A stretch of 64,000 nt of DNA from Heritagella_A intestinalis (GCA_904418995.1 CAJFQF010000011.1:1-64000); one strand, 5' to 3'. Counted from the first letter of the stretch, positions 51,136 through 59,717 are shown. The notes: generated by a model from the sequence alone, not told the origin. Numbers and translations: made by a program.

Positions 51136-52377
51136 ATGAACATGGGAGATAACGGTTTCGTATTGATTTGTGCGGCGCTGGTTTTCCTGATGACCCCGGG
51201 GCTGGCCTTTTTCTATGGGGGCCTGGTGCGGCGGAAAAACGTGGTGAACACCATGATGGCCTGCGCAGGGGTCATGGGGATTTCCGTGGTGCTGTGGGTG
51301 GTGATTGGGTTTTCCCTTTCCTTTGGCGCGGACCACGGGGGCGTCATCGGCGGGCTGGAGTATCTTTTCCTCAACGGCCTGGGCTTTGACGAGGCCCTGG
51401 GCTATGCCCCTACCCTGTCGTCCCTGACCTATGTGGTGTTCCAGATGATGTTCGCCATGATTACCCCGGCGCTGATCACCGGGGCGGTGGCCGGGCGGAT
51501 GCGCTATAAGGCCCTGTTTTTGTTCATTGCCCTGTGGTCTTTGGTGGTGTACTATCCCATGGCCCACATGGTGTGGGGCTCCGGCGGCTTTTTGGCGGAG
51601 CTGGGCGCTGTGGATTTTGCCGGCGGCAATGTGGTGCACATCAGCTCCGGCGTCAGCGGTCTGGTGCTGGCAATCCTGCTGGGCCGGCGGCGCGGCGTGG
51701 AGCACGTCTCCTACCGGGTCCACAACATCCCCTTTGTGTTTTTGGGCGCCGGGCTGCTGTGGTTCGGCTGGTTCGGGTTTAACGCCGGCTCCGCCCTGGG
51801 GGCCAACGGCCTGGCCGCCCACGCTTTCCTCACTTCGGCCCTGGCTTCCGGCACGGCCCTGCTGGTGTGGATGCTTTTGGACGTGGCCAAGGACGGCAAA
51901 CCCACCCTGGTGGGCGCTTCCACGGGCCTGGTAGTGGGCCTGGTGGCCATTACCCCCGGCGCGGGCTTTGTGCCGGTGTGGTCGGCCATTATCATCGGCG
52001 GCCTGGTGAGCCCCATCTGCTACTTCACCATGAATTTCCTGAAGAAAAAGCTGAAAATCGACGACGCCCTGGACGCTTTCGGCTGCCACGGCATTGGCGG
52101 CATCTGGGGCGGTATCGCCACGGGGCTCTTTGCCCAGAGCGATATCAACCCCGTGGCCCAGTGGAACGGCCTGGTATATGGGGAAACCCGCCTGTTCCTG
52201 GCCCAGCTGCTGAGCATTGTGGTGACCATCGCGGTGGCGGTAGTGGGGACCCTCCTCTGCGTGGGGATCACCCGTATCTTCACCAAGCTCCGGGTAGAGC
52301 CCAAGGAAGAGACCCTGGGGCTGGACGCCACCCAGCACGGGGAACAGGCTTATCCGTCCTTTAACGGCTTTGATTGA
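51136..52377 (+). CDS. amt: Ammonium transporter Amt
   Basis: 413 aa, eleven transmembrane helices, trimeric ammonium channel. Seen: GLAFFYGGLVRRKN at the N-terminus, the twin-His pore pair (VVHISSGVSG and GCHGIGGIWG) and the signature WFGWFGFNAGS. Start after AGGAGGGTGATT. Immediately upstream of a PII gene (18 bases), the classic amt-glnK pair in which PII blocks the channel when nitrogen is plentiful. The cytosolic C-terminus (TRIFTKLRVEPKEE...) is full length. Confidence 0.96.
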   Translation: MNMGDNGFVLICAALVFLMTPGLAFFYGGLVRRKNVVNTMMACAGVMGISVVLWVVIGFSLSFGADHGGVIGGLEYLFLNGLGFDEALGYAPTLSSLTYVVFQMMFAMITPALITGAVAGRMRYKALFLFIALWSLVVYYPMAHMVWGSGGFLAELGAVDFAGGNVVHISSGVSGLVLAILLGRRRGVEHVSYRVHNIPFVFLGAGLLWFGWFGFNAGSALGANGLAAHAFLTSALASGTALLVWMLLDVAKDGKPTLVGASTGLVVGLVAITPGAGFVPVWSAIIIGGLVSPICYFTMNFLKKKLKIDDALDAFGCHGIGGIWGGIATGLFAQSDINPVAQWNGLVYGETRLFLAQLLSIVVTIAVAVVGTLLCVGITRIFTKLRVEPKEETLGLDATQHGEQAYPSFNGFD

Positions 52378-52395
52378 TAGGAGGGGGAACCACTG

Positions 52396-52758
52396 ATGAT
52401 GTACAAAGTAGAGGCTATTATCCGGGAAGAAAAGCTGGAGGATGTGAAATCCGCCCTCCACGCTGTCGGCGTTAACGGCGTGACCGCCTACCAGGTCATG
52501 GGCTTCGGCGTGCAGCGGGGTTACAAAACCGTGGTCCGGGGCCAGGAGGTGGACGCCATGCTGGTGCCGAAAATCAAGCTGGAAATCGCCGTTTCCTCGG
52601 AGGAGTGGAAGGAAAAGACCATCCAAACGATTCGGGAGGTGGCCCGCACCGGGGAATTCGGGGACGGCAAGATTTTCGCCTATGCCATCACCGACGCGGT
52701 AAAAATCCGCACCGGGGAAAGCGGCTATGACGCGCTCCAATCCTCGGACGAGGGATGA
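52396..52758 (+). CDS. glnK: PII nitrogen regulatory protein, GlnK-like, without uridylylation Tyr
   Basis: 120 aa after GGAGGGGG. PII fold seen in VEAIIREEKLEDVKSALHAVGVNG, the T-loop VQRGYKTVVRGQEV, VSSEEWKEKTIQTI and the C-terminal GKIFAYAITDAVKIRTGE signature. In the T-loop the position of the modifiable Tyr51 (next to RG) is Val, so control by uridylylation is unlikely; binding of ATP/ADP and 2-oxoglutarate should suffice. Acts on the co-transcribed Amt. Confidence 0.93.
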   Translation: MMYKVEAIIREEKLEDVKSALHAVGVNGVTAYQVMGFGVQRGYKTVVRGQEVDAMLVPKIKLEIAVSSEEWKEKTIQTIREVARTGEFGDGKIFAYAITDAVKIRTGESGYDALQSSDEG

Positions 52759-52780
52759 AGCCCTCAAAACTACAGCAACA

Positions 52781-52811
52781 GGAAAGGCAGGGGGGACCCC
52801 CCTGCCTTTTG
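52781..52811 (+). terminator. Rho-independent terminator
   Basis: Stem AAAGGCAGGGGGG / CCCCCCTGCCTTT with a TTTT end after glnK. Confidence 0.9.
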
Positions 52812-52950
52812 CTGTGCTCCCGGCAACAATTTTCCCGCGCAATGAAAACCCCTTGGGATTCCGGCGGTTTTCTGTTATAATGTCTTATAGGTATAGAAAT
52901 GCGAGGGAAAGCCCCTTGCGGCAAGAGATGGTAGAAAGTGAGGATTTTTT

Positions 52951-53613
52951 ATGCTGACACCGGCAAAAAAAGAGTTTATTGAATTTATGATGGGAGCGGA
53001 CGTCCTCCGCTTCGGCAGCTTCGTTACCAAGAGCGGGCGCAATACCCCGTATTTCGTCAACACCGGCAACTACCGTACCGGCGGCCAGATTGACCGCCTG
53101 GGCCACTTCTACGCCACGTTGGTGAAGGAGACCTGCGGGGATAATTTCGACGCCATGTTCGGCCCGGCCTACAAGGGAATCCCCCTGGTGACGGCGGCGG
53201 CCGGGGCCCTGGCCCGGGAATACGGCATTGACAAGCCCTATTTCTTCAACCGCAAGGAGGCCAAGGACCACGGCGAAGGCGGCAGCCTGGTGGGCTACAA
53301 GCCCCAGGACGGCGACCGGGTTATCATCATTGAGGACGTGATTACCGCCGGCACCGCTGTGCGGGAAACCATGCCCATCCTCCAGGCCTGCGGCAAGGTG
53401 GAGGCCCCGGATATGTTCATTTCCGTCAACCGCTGCGAGGTGGGCCAGACCCCCGGCAAGACCGCCATTATGGAGGTCCAGGAGGAATTCGGCATCCGGG
53501 TCCACGCCCTGGTCACCGTGGAGGACATCCATCAGTATCTCAAGGAGCAGGGGACCTTTGGCGAAGTGCTCCCGGCCATGGAGAAATACATGGAGCAGTA
53601 CTGCGTACTCTAA
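52951..53613 (+). CDS. pyrE: Orotate phosphoribosyltransferase
   Basis: 220 aa; joins orotate and PRPP to give OMP in pyrimidine synthesis. Seen: FVTKSGRNTPYFVNTGNY (orotate contact), GPAYKGIPL, FNRKEAKDHGEGG flexible loop and the PRPP motif VIIIEDVITAGT. Family-typical length. Alone, without other pyr genes, with a TATAAT at about 52876. Its stop codon is the first arm of the palindrome AGCGGCAAGGTGCCGCT (53613-53629), one of the 3'-end hairpins. Confidence 0.96.
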   Translation: MLTPAKKEFIEFMMGADVLRFGSFVTKSGRNTPYFVNTGNYRTGGQIDRLGHFYATLVKETCGDNFDAMFGPAYKGIPLVTAAAGALAREYGIDKPYFFNRKEAKDHGEGGSLVGYKPQDGDRVIIIEDVITAGTAVRETMPILQACGKVEAPDMFISVNRCEVGQTPGKTAIMEVQEEFGIRVHALVTVEDIHQYLKEQGTFGEVLPAMEKYMEQYCVL

Positions 53614-53720
53614 GCGGCAAGGTGCCGCTCCCAATCCGCGCAAGGCTAAGCCTTGACGTATGCCGCGAGGTACCTGACAGCAATGAGCTGCTTTTTCTCC
53701 CGCGTAAGCTGCCTGGGTGG
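53613..53720 (+). repeat. Gene-3'-end hairpin repeat after pyrE
   Basis: Palindrome AGCGGCA-AGG-TGCCGCT, then TCCCAATCCGCG, a second palindrome CAAGGCTAAGCCTTG and a closing arm TTTTCTCCCGCGTAAGCTGCCTGGGTG. Confidence 0.85.
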
Positions 53721-53721
53721 G

Positions 53722-54157
53722 GGCCTCCCTCAGTGAGGGAGGTGGCACGCGTTAGCGTGACGGAGGGAGTAAAGAGCAGCTTCCTGTGAAAACTCCCCCC
53801 GTCACTTCGTGACACCCCCCTCAGGGAGGGGGGCTGATTAACTCTACCACTGGCAGACCGCACCCGGAGCGGCAGCGGAGAAAGGTATCGCACGACAGCG
53901 TGACGGAGGGAGTAAAGAGCAGCTTCCTGTGAAAACTCCCCCCGTCACTTCGTGACACCCCCTCAGGGAGGGGGGCCATTGCCTCCCTCAGCGAGGGAGG
54001 TGTCTGCGGATGCAGACGGAGGGAGTCGAAGAGTAGCTTCCTGTGAAAACTCCCCCCGTCACTTCGTGACACCCCCCCTCAGGGAGGGGGGCCATTGCCT
54101 CCCTCAGCGAGGGAGCTGTCTGCGAATGCAGACGGAGGGAGTCGAAGAGCAGCTATG
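53722..54157. repeat. Tandem cluster of CTCCCTC/GAGGGAG hairpin units (three units plus one partial)
   Basis: Each unit of about 115-140 bp carries CCTCCCTCAG.GAGGGAGG, an internal hairpin (GGCACGC/GCGTGAC or GTCTGC/GCAGAC), CGGAGGGAGT, AGAGCAGCTTCCTGTGAAAA, then ACTCCCCCCGTCACTTCGTGACA and CCCCTCAGGGAGGGGGGC. No gene. Confidence 0.9.
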
Positions 54158-54207
54158 ATAATGAAAACCAAAAGCCCGGGAACCGGGCGGGAAGGGAGGT
54201 GACAGGA

Positions 54208-55080
54208 ATGGCGGAACTTTCGGAAGAACTGGCGAATTTACCTTTATATGAGAATTGGAGCGGGGTCTTTGCCTTTGCCTGCCACCGCAGCCGGGACCTG
54301 GTCTTTCCCCACCATCTCCATTCCGAGATGGAAGTGGTGCTGGTGGAAAAAGGGGAGATCGCCCTGCGGTCGGGGGAGGCCTCCTGCCTCATGCGGCCCG
54401 GGGACTGCGCCGTGATTTTCCCGGGGCAGATTCACAGCTACGAGACCCAGGGGCCCAGCTCCCTGCTGCTGGCCCTGTGCCCGGTGGAGATGTCCGGGGA
54501 CTTCCGCCGGGTGCTGCTCCGGCAGGCGCCGGTGTCCCCCCTGATACGGGAGCGGGAGCTCCACCGGGATGTGTCCTACGCCATGCGGGGCCTGCGGGAA
54601 ATCTATTCCCAGGACGGGAGCCTGCCGGCGGCCCGGGCCTTTGTGCAACTGATCCTGGCCCGGACCCTGCCCTGCCTGGAGCTGGTGGACAACACCCACC
54701 GGCCCCCGGCGGACCTGACTACCCGGATCGTGGAATGGGTGGCGGAGCATTATGCGGGGCCTGTGTCCCTGGACATTCTGTCGGAACAGCTGCAGGTGAG
54801 CAAATACCAGATTTCCCGGGTGTTCGGGGAGAAGCTCCGCACCAGCCTCAGCGATTATGTGAACCAGCTGCGCATTGACCACGCCCGGGAGCTGCTGCGG
54901 CGCACCGAGGAAGACGTGCTGGCGGTGAGCCGGGCCTGCGGGTATGAAAACCCCCGGACCTTTAACCGGGAATTCAAAAAGCTGTGCGGGTGTACGCCCC
55001 GGGAATACCGGCGCAAGCATACCGTATGCGGCCGGGAGCGGCAGGCGGCTTCTGCGGCCCCGGAACATGAGGAGGGTTAA
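54208..55080 (+). CDS. AraC family transcriptional regulator
   Basis: 290 aa from ATG 54208, seven bases after GGGAGGT. N-terminal cupin sensor (HHLHSEMEVVLVEKGE, GDCAVIFPGQIHSYE) and a C-terminal pair of helix-turn-helices (LDILSEQLQVSKYQISRVFGE, VSRACGYENPRTFNREFKK, ending CTPREYRRKH). Usual length and layout for sugar- or stress-responsive AraC regulators. A MarR gene follows four bases after its stop, so the two form an operon. Targets not evident. Confidence 0.93.
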   Translation: MAELSEELANLPLYENWSGVFAFACHRSRDLVFPHHLHSEMEVVLVEKGEIALRSGEASCLMRPGDCAVIFPGQIHSYETQGPSSLLLALCPVEMSGDFRRVLLRQAPVSPLIRERELHRDVSYAMRGLREIYSQDGSLPAARAFVQLILARTLPCLELVDNTHRPPADLTTRIVEWVAEHYAGPVSLDILSEQLQVSKYQISRVFGEKLRTSLSDYVNQLRIDHARELLRRTEEDVLAVSRACGYENPRTFNREFKKLCGCTPREYRRKHTVCGRERQAASAAPEHEEG

Positions 55081-55083
55081 CCA

Positions 55084-55533
55084 TTGGAACAGGAATCCAT
55101 TCTGAACCGCTTTCTGGTGGAGATTTTTCACGAGCTTCTCCGCCGGGAAGACGAGGCCATTGCGGCGGGAGGCTATCCGGAGCTGTCCTCCCGGGAAATG
55201 GACGTGATCAAGACCGTGTGCGCGGCCAGCGACCAGGAAAACAGCAGCCGGGAAATCGCCCAGCGTCTGCGGATAACGGCGGGGACCCTGTCGGCTGCGG
55301 CCAAGGCCCTGGAGCGCAAGGGGTATCTGCGCCGCCGCCGGGACCATCAGGACAAGCGCATTGTGCATCTGGAAGCTACCGACGCCGGCCGCCAGGCCAA
55401 TGCCTTCCATGAGGAGTTCCACCGGAGGATGATCCACTCGGTGCTGGAGCAGCTCAGCCCGGAGGAAGCCCATGCCTTTGCCAAGGCCCTGGAAACCATC
55501 GCTGCGTTTTTCCAGAACCCCGGTCCAGGCTGA
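55084..55533 (+). CDS. MarR family transcriptional regulator
   Basis: 149 aa, TTG start behind GGAGGG. Winged-helix core seen in SSREIAQRLRITAGTLSAAAKALERKGYLRRRRDHQDKRI (a long run; recognition helix TLSAAAKALE and wing RRRDHQDKR), flanked by the dimer helices. Partner of the AraC gene. The gene's end (NPGPG and stop) is built from the palindrome GTCCAGGC-TGA-GCCTGGAC (55523-55541), in which the stop codon is the loop. Confidence 0.9.
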   Translation: MEQESILNRFLVEIFHELLRREDEAIAAGGYPELSSREMDVIKTVCAASDQENSSREIAQRLRITAGTLSAAAKALERKGYLRRRRDHQDKRIVHLEATDAGRQANAFHEEFHRRMIHSVLEQLSPEEAHAFAKALETIAAFFQNPGPG

Positions 55534-55620
55534 GCCTGGACGCAATCCGCGTTTAAAGCAGGTGCAGACAACAGCCTATTTCCCCGCGCAGGCAGTGCTT
55601 GCGTGGAACCAAGCTGACTG
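55523..55620 (+). repeat. Gene-3'-end hairpin repeat overlapping the marR stop
   Basis: Eight-bp stem around TGA, then GCAATCCGCG and, further on, TTTCCCCGCGCAGGC, like the arms of the other copies. Confidence 0.7.
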
Positions 55621-55632
55621 ACAGCTACATAT

Positions 55633-55671
55633 CAAAAAAACTCCCTGCCGGGAAACCGGCAGGGAGTTTTT
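55633..55671. terminator. Bidirectional Rho-independent terminator
   Basis: AAAAAAACTCCCTGCCGG, loop, CCGGCAGGGAGTTTTT between the converging marR and metallophore-binding genes. Confidence 0.92.
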
Positions 55672-55695
55672 GCTGTATGGGGGCTTCCTCTTCTA

Positions 55696-56976
55696 TTAGC
55701 CTGCGGGCTGGGCCTCGTCAGAATAGAGAACCGTGAGCAGCTCCGCATTGGCAATGCCCGTGGTATAGAAGCCGTTGTTGAGCTGGAAGTCCTTCACGGC
55801 CTGCTCTGTGCCGCTGTCAAACTCGCCGTCATAGAGGGTGAACATATAGCCCAGCTCGTCCAGACGCTCCTGCATTTGCAGCACGGCGTCACCGCTGTCT
55901 CCCCGCTGCAGCTGGGTGTTGGGGTCAACGGAAACCGCAGAGGAAGCGGAACTCTCCGAGGAAGTGGAGCTTTCCGAAGAAGCGGAGCTTTCGCTGCTCT
56001 CAGAGGAGGTACTGCTTTCGCTGCTCTGGGAGCTTTCGGAAGAGGTAGAGCTCTCCGAAGAAGTGGAACTCTCAGAGGAGGAACCGGCCAGCTCCGGATG
56101 GGCGAAGCCCGCCATCTGGGAAACAGCGGAAATAATGCTGCGGCCCTGCCACTCCATGAGCTCCGGCTCGATTTCACACACCCGGCCTTCCTGGACGGCG
56201 CTCATGTCCTGGAAGCCCTCGGTGGAGGAAAGCTGCTCCGCCAGGCCGGTGGGGCAGAAAATATACGTGGGGTTGGCGCTGACCAAAGTGGAGACCTCCA
56301 CCTTGCCGCCGGTCTCGCTCTTTACCCCATTGATAAACCCGGCGGAGGACAAGAGCACGTCAATAAAGGTGTCGCCGGTGGCAACGGAGCCCTGGGTATC
56401 CGTGATATACACGGCGGTAGAGGGGATGTCCGAATTCGGGATGATCCGGGTGATATCGTCCAGAGTGGTGAAGATATTCTGGGCGGTCTCCTGCCCTTCC
56501 CCATAACCGGTGCTGCCGCCGGCCAGGGCAGAGCCTACCTGGCTATAAAGCTCGGAGAATTCCGAACGGGTCCCCGCCGGCTCCAGGGTAATCACGGAAA
56601 TGCCGTGGCTGCTCAAATCGGCGGCCGTGGCCTCGTCGGGGTCCTCGTCGGCAAAGAGCAGGGTCACCCCCAGCTCCTGCATCTTGGCGGCGTCATCCAT
56701 AGTCACCTCCGGCAGGACTTCCAGATCCGGCTGGGTGCATTCGGCACTGCGGGCTTTCAGGTTGATCTCATAGCCCAGGGCCAGGATAATATCCGCGATG
56801 TTGGGGGAAAGCACTGCCACCCCTTCCGGCTGGGACTCGATGGTCACGCCGTCCACCTGTACGGGATAATCCTGGACTGCGGCGCCGGACTCCACATCCG
56901 GGGCGTTCCCGCAGCCGGTGAGGCTCAGGGCCAGCATACAAAGGCCGAGGATAGCGGCCAAAATCCGTTTTTTCAT
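55696..56976 (-). CDS. Metallophore/cobalamin-type (BtuF/FhuD-like) binding lipoprotein fused to a peptidoglycan-binding domain
   Basis: 426 aa after GAGAGGAG. Lipobox LTGC (Cys22). Residues about 45-300 form a class III substrate-binding fold (VAVLSPNIADIILALGYE, TLLFADEDPDEATAADL, PTYIFCPTGLAEQL), typical of Fe-siderophore, heme or B12 uptake. A Ser-rich linker (about 300-350, SSESS repeats) joins it to a PG_binding_1 domain (about 356-420: LQRGDSGDAVLQMQERL, YDGEFDSGTEQAVKDFQ). No permease genes are nearby. The fusion could fix the receptor both to membrane and wall, or the fold may have taken on a wall-related role. Confidence 0.85.
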   Translation of the reverse strand: MKKRILAAILGLCMLALSLTGCGNAPDVESGAAVQDYPVQVDGVTIESQPEGVAVLSPNIADIILALGYEINLKARSAECTQPDLEVLPEVTMDDAAKMQELGVTLLFADEDPDEATAADLSSHGISVITLEPAGTRSEFSELYSQVGSALAGGSTGYGEGQETAQNIFTTLDDITRIIPNSDIPSTAVYITDTQGSVATGDTFIDVLLSSAGFINGVKSETGGKVEVSTLVSANPTYIFCPTGLAEQLSSTEGFQDMSAVQEGRVCEIEPELMEWQGRSIISAVSQMAGFAHPELAGSSSESSTSSESSTSSESSQSSESSTSSESSESSASSESSTSSESSASSAVSVDPNTQLQRGDSGDAVLQMQERLDELGYMFTLYDGEFDSGTEQAVKDFQLNNGFYTTGIANAELLTVLYSDEAQPAG

Positions 56977-57118
56977 GGGGAAAGCTCCTCTCTTTCTGTG
57001 TTCTCCAATCTGCGTTCCTACTACACGGGTAATTTCTTTTTCTTCCTATCAGTCTATCATAAATCCCGGGGAAAACCGTAAACGAAACGTAAATTTCCGC
57101 GAAAAACCGGGGAATTTG

Positions 57119-58387
57119 TCACTGCAAGGGGCGCTCCTGCCGCAATTCTGCTTCCGCAAAATCCATATATTGCCGGGCCACCCGGGGAGAGCGGCCCCCA
57201 TGGGCGATGGCCCACTGTTCCGCCCCCATCTCCAGCTGGGGAATATGCTCTTCCAGGCCCCGCTGCCGGGCCAGCTGGTCCACAATCTCCAAAAAGCGCT
57301 TTTTATCCGGCAGCAGGAACCGGATGGACAACCCGAACCGGTCCGCCAGGGAAAGGCTCTCCTGCATGGTGTCGTTCCGGTGGACGTCGTCCCCTTCCCG
57401 GTCGGCAAAGCTCTCCCGGAGCAGGTGCCGGCGGTTGGAGGTGGCGTAGATCAGGGCGTTTTTGGGGGTGGCGGCCAGCCCGCCCTGCAAAACCGATTTC
57501 AGGGCGGCATAGGTGCTGTCCTCCTGGGAGAAGGACAGGTCGTCGATAAAGATGATGAATTTCATGGGCACCCCGGCAATCTGGTCCACCAGATAGGGGA
57601 AATCCATCAGGTATTCCTTGGGCATCTCGATGACCCGCAGGCCCTGGGTGTAGTACTCGTTGAGGAGGGCCTTCACCGTGGAGGATTTGCCGGTTCCCCG
57701 GTCTCCGTAGAGGAGGCAGTTGTTGGCGGGAAGGCCCTTTAAAAAGGCCACGGTGTTTTCCACAGCCATGGACCGGGGCGTCTCATAGCCCTTGAGCTCG
57801 CAGAGGCGCTGGGGGTCCGGATGGGCCACCGGCAGAATCTGCTTGTCCCGCCAGATAAATGCCCGGTACCGGGCGTACATGCCGCAGCCGCTGCACCGGT
57901 AGTATTCCCAAAGGCTGTGGAGGCAGGCTTCCTCTTCCAGCTGGAACAGCTCCTCCGGGGCGCCGGTCTCCCATTTGGGCAGGGCCAGCCCCAGGTTGCC
58001 CATATGGCTCTCCTCCATGAGGAACTCCGGGGAAAGCTGGGAAAGCTCCAGGATAATGGACAAATCCCGCCGGGCGGCCTGCTTCAGGGGCTGGGACAGG
58101 GGCTGCCCGCCCGCCGCCGCCAGGGAAAAGGCGTTTTCGTCAAAAAGGGCGGTCTGGGTCAGGCATCGGGCAAAACACTGGCTGCTGTCCCGCTGGCACA
58201 GGGCGGAGAAAAACGCTCCCCAGGCCTCCAAAAAGGCGGTCTGGTCTTGGAGTTCCCGGGTTTCGGCGCACCGGGCCCCAGAGAGGAGCAGCTGGTAGAA
58301 GGCTTTGGGCACCGTGCGGCGCAGGATGCCCCGATAAATGGAAAGGGAGGCCATTTTCATGGCTGCCTCCCGGATGGTCTGTATCAT
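57119..58387 (-). CDS. DUF815-type AAA ATPase
   Basis: 422 aa from ATG 58385-58387, ten bases after AAAGGAG. Seen: LKGYETPRSMAVENTVAFLKG leading into Walker A GDRGTGKSS (about 228-236), Walker B FIIFIDDLSF and the sensor stretch ALIYATSNRRHLL. The N-terminal 150 residues are helical and include a CSGCGMYARYR pair of Cys. DUF815 proteins are widespread in bacteria and lack a settled role. The gene is alone; no motif shows a partner. Confidence 0.88.
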   Translation of the reverse strand: MIQTIREAAMKMASLSIYRGILRRTVPKAFYQLLLSGARCAETRELQDQTAFLEAWGAFFSALCQRDSSQCFARCLTQTALFDENAFSLAAAGGQPLSQPLKQAARRDLSIILELSQLSPEFLMEESHMGNLGLALPKWETGAPEELFQLEEEACLHSLWEYYRCSGCGMYARYRAFIWRDKQILPVAHPDPQRLCELKGYETPRSMAVENTVAFLKGLPANNCLLYGDRGTGKSSTVKALLNEYYTQGLRVIEMPKEYLMDFPYLVDQIAGVPMKFIIFIDDLSFSQEDSTYAALKSVLQGGLAATPKNALIYATSNRRHLLRESFADREGDDVHRNDTMQESLSLADRFGLSIRFLLPDKKRFLEIVDQLARQRGLEEHIPQLEMGAEQWAIAHGGRSPRVARQYMDFAEAELRQERPLQ

Positions 58388-58495
58388 AGGTTTCAAACTC
58401 CTTTACACAGAGTCGGCGGACGCCGTTGCAACTTTTATTGTATCGTTTCCGTCAAACGGTGTCAATAAAAGAGTCAAAAGCCAGAAACAATAGAA

Positions 58496-58545
58496 CCCCC
58501 CTGCCGCTTCCCAGCGTATCGGCGCGTTTGGAAGCGGCAGGGGGC
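58496..58545 (-). terminator. Probable terminator of the immA-like gene
   Basis: Fifteen-bp stem CCCCCTGCCGCTTCC / GGAAGCGGCAGGGGG around an 18-base loop, 30 bases beyond the immA stop; the following T-run is short, so termination strength is uncertain. Confidence 0.6.
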
Positions 58546-58574
58546 GTTGTTTTGGCGCCGCGTGGACGCCTGGC

Positions 58575-59003
58575 TCAGTTGGGGCCTTTGCAGGCCCAGA
58601 GGGCTTCCTCCCGGATGCCCAGGATTCGGGCCAGCTCCCCTACGGTGTAGCCGGGGTATTCCAGCAGCACCTCGTCCGGGCAGAGGAGCTCCGCGGCAAA
58701 GCAGTTTGCCTCCCGTTCCAGCCGGGAAACGGAAAACAGGGTGTTATCCCGCAAAAAGGGCGTATTGGCTTTGGGATGGAGCACTGCGTGGCCCAGCTCG
58801 TGGGCGCAGGTAAATTTTTGCCGGTATTCCTCCAGCTCCTCATTTATATGGATGAATTTCTGCCGGTAGCATTGATTGTAGTAACCGTTGATGCTGCCCA
58901 AAGGCTCCCGCACTACCAGGATGTTCATCCGCTCCGCCAGCTCAAAGGGGTCCCGGGTACCGTACTTCCTGCACAGACGGTTCACTCTTTGTTTGATTTC
59001 CAT
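58575..59003 (-). CDS. ImmA/IrrE family zinc metallopeptidase
   Basis: 142 aa. Zincin motif HELGH in FTCAHELGHAVLHP, and the downstream EREANCFAAELL that supplies the third ligand. In ICEBs1 and phages this enzyme cleaves the partner repressor when induced. The partner here is the XRE gene 36 bases upstream on the same strand. Family length normal. Marks a mobile-element control region. Confidence 0.92.
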   Translation of the reverse strand: MEIKQRVNRLCRKYGTRDPFELAERMNILVVREPLGSINGYYNQCYRQKFIHINEELEEYRQKFTCAHELGHAVLHPKANTPFLRDNTLFSVSRLEREANCFAAELLCPDEVLLEYPGYTVGELARILGIREEALWACKGPN

Positions 59004-59039
59004 ATCCTGCGTTTTACCTCCCGACCACCCGGCTGCCTG

Positions 59040-59453
59040 TCAGTTCCGGTACTTTTTCGGCGTGTATTTCTGCTTGGCCATGCGCTTGCTGACTTCCAGG
59101 CTGTTTTTCAAACTTATGTATAGGAGCTCCCGGGTTTCATCGTCCATAGGCTCCCCGTCAAACATCAACCCCTCCTGGCCGCTTTCCAACCGGCGCAGGG
59201 TGGCTTCCAGCCGCCGGGAGATGTCCAGCTTGTCCCGGGCGTTGAGCCCGGTGTCCCGCCCCAGCAGCTCGTCTACCGAAACGTCAAAGTATTCCGCGAT
59301 TTTTTCCAGCCGCGCCGTGGACAGGGAGGTGATCCGGCCGGACTTCAGGTCGGAGAGCATACTTCGGGAAAACCCCAGGTCTCCGCACAGCTTGCCGCCG
59401 GTGATCCCTTCTAACTGACAGAGCTTCATAATGTTTTCGTATAATTCCGACAT
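59040..59453 (-). CDS. XRE family repressor (ImmR-like)
   Basis: 137 aa from ATG 59451-59453 after AGAAAGGGAG (longer frame rejected). Helix-turn-helix GKLCGDLGFSRSMLSDLKSGR at about 21-41, followed by the usual EYFDVSVDELLGRD, and a C-terminal helical region. With the ImmA-like gene it forms an ImmR/ImmA switch; GTAC-rich half-sites in the divergent promoter (59519-59577) are its likely operators. Confidence 0.9.
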   Translation of the reverse strand: MSELYENIMKLCQLEGITGGKLCGDLGFSRSMLSDLKSGRITSLSTARLEKIAEYFDVSVDELLGRDTGLNARDKLDISRRLEATLRRLESGQEGLMFDGEPMDDETRELLYISLKNSLEVSKRMAKQKYTPKKYRN

Positions 59454-59512
59454 ATCAGTTACTCCCTTTCTGGTGCATTTGCTGAATATTCTCAATTTCG
59501 TACATTGGGCTC

Positions 59513-59577
59513 TTGACAAGTACGTTTTATAGTACTATCCTATGGGTGGAGATGTTCTGAACAAAGTACGTTAGTAC
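59513..59577 (+). promoter_or_regulatory. Divergent promoter with GTAC-type operators
   Basis: TTGACA (59513-59518), 17-base spacer, TATCCT (59536-59541) for the rightward genes. The spacer holds AGTAC-N8-GTACT, and AGTACGTTAGTACGT follows at 59564-59578. Such repeated half-sites fit control by the ImmR-like repressor. The hairpin GGGATTCCG/CGGAATCCC at 59664-59695 lies further downstream in the leader. Confidence 0.6.
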
Positions 59578-59717
59578 GTGGATTAGAACTTACTTTTCTA
59601 TTATCATAGGAGAAACCCCGGGAAAAGTCAAGGGGTTTCCTGTAGAAAGGGCAAAAAAAGAACGGGATTCCGAACAAAGCAGGTTACGGAATCCCGAACA
59701 CAAAAGGGGGAAAGCGT

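Noticed and set aside
53722..54157. Possible CRISPR array
   Set aside because: Units are long (115-140 bp), unequal and themselves palindromic; there are no short direct repeats with unique spacers and no cas genes.
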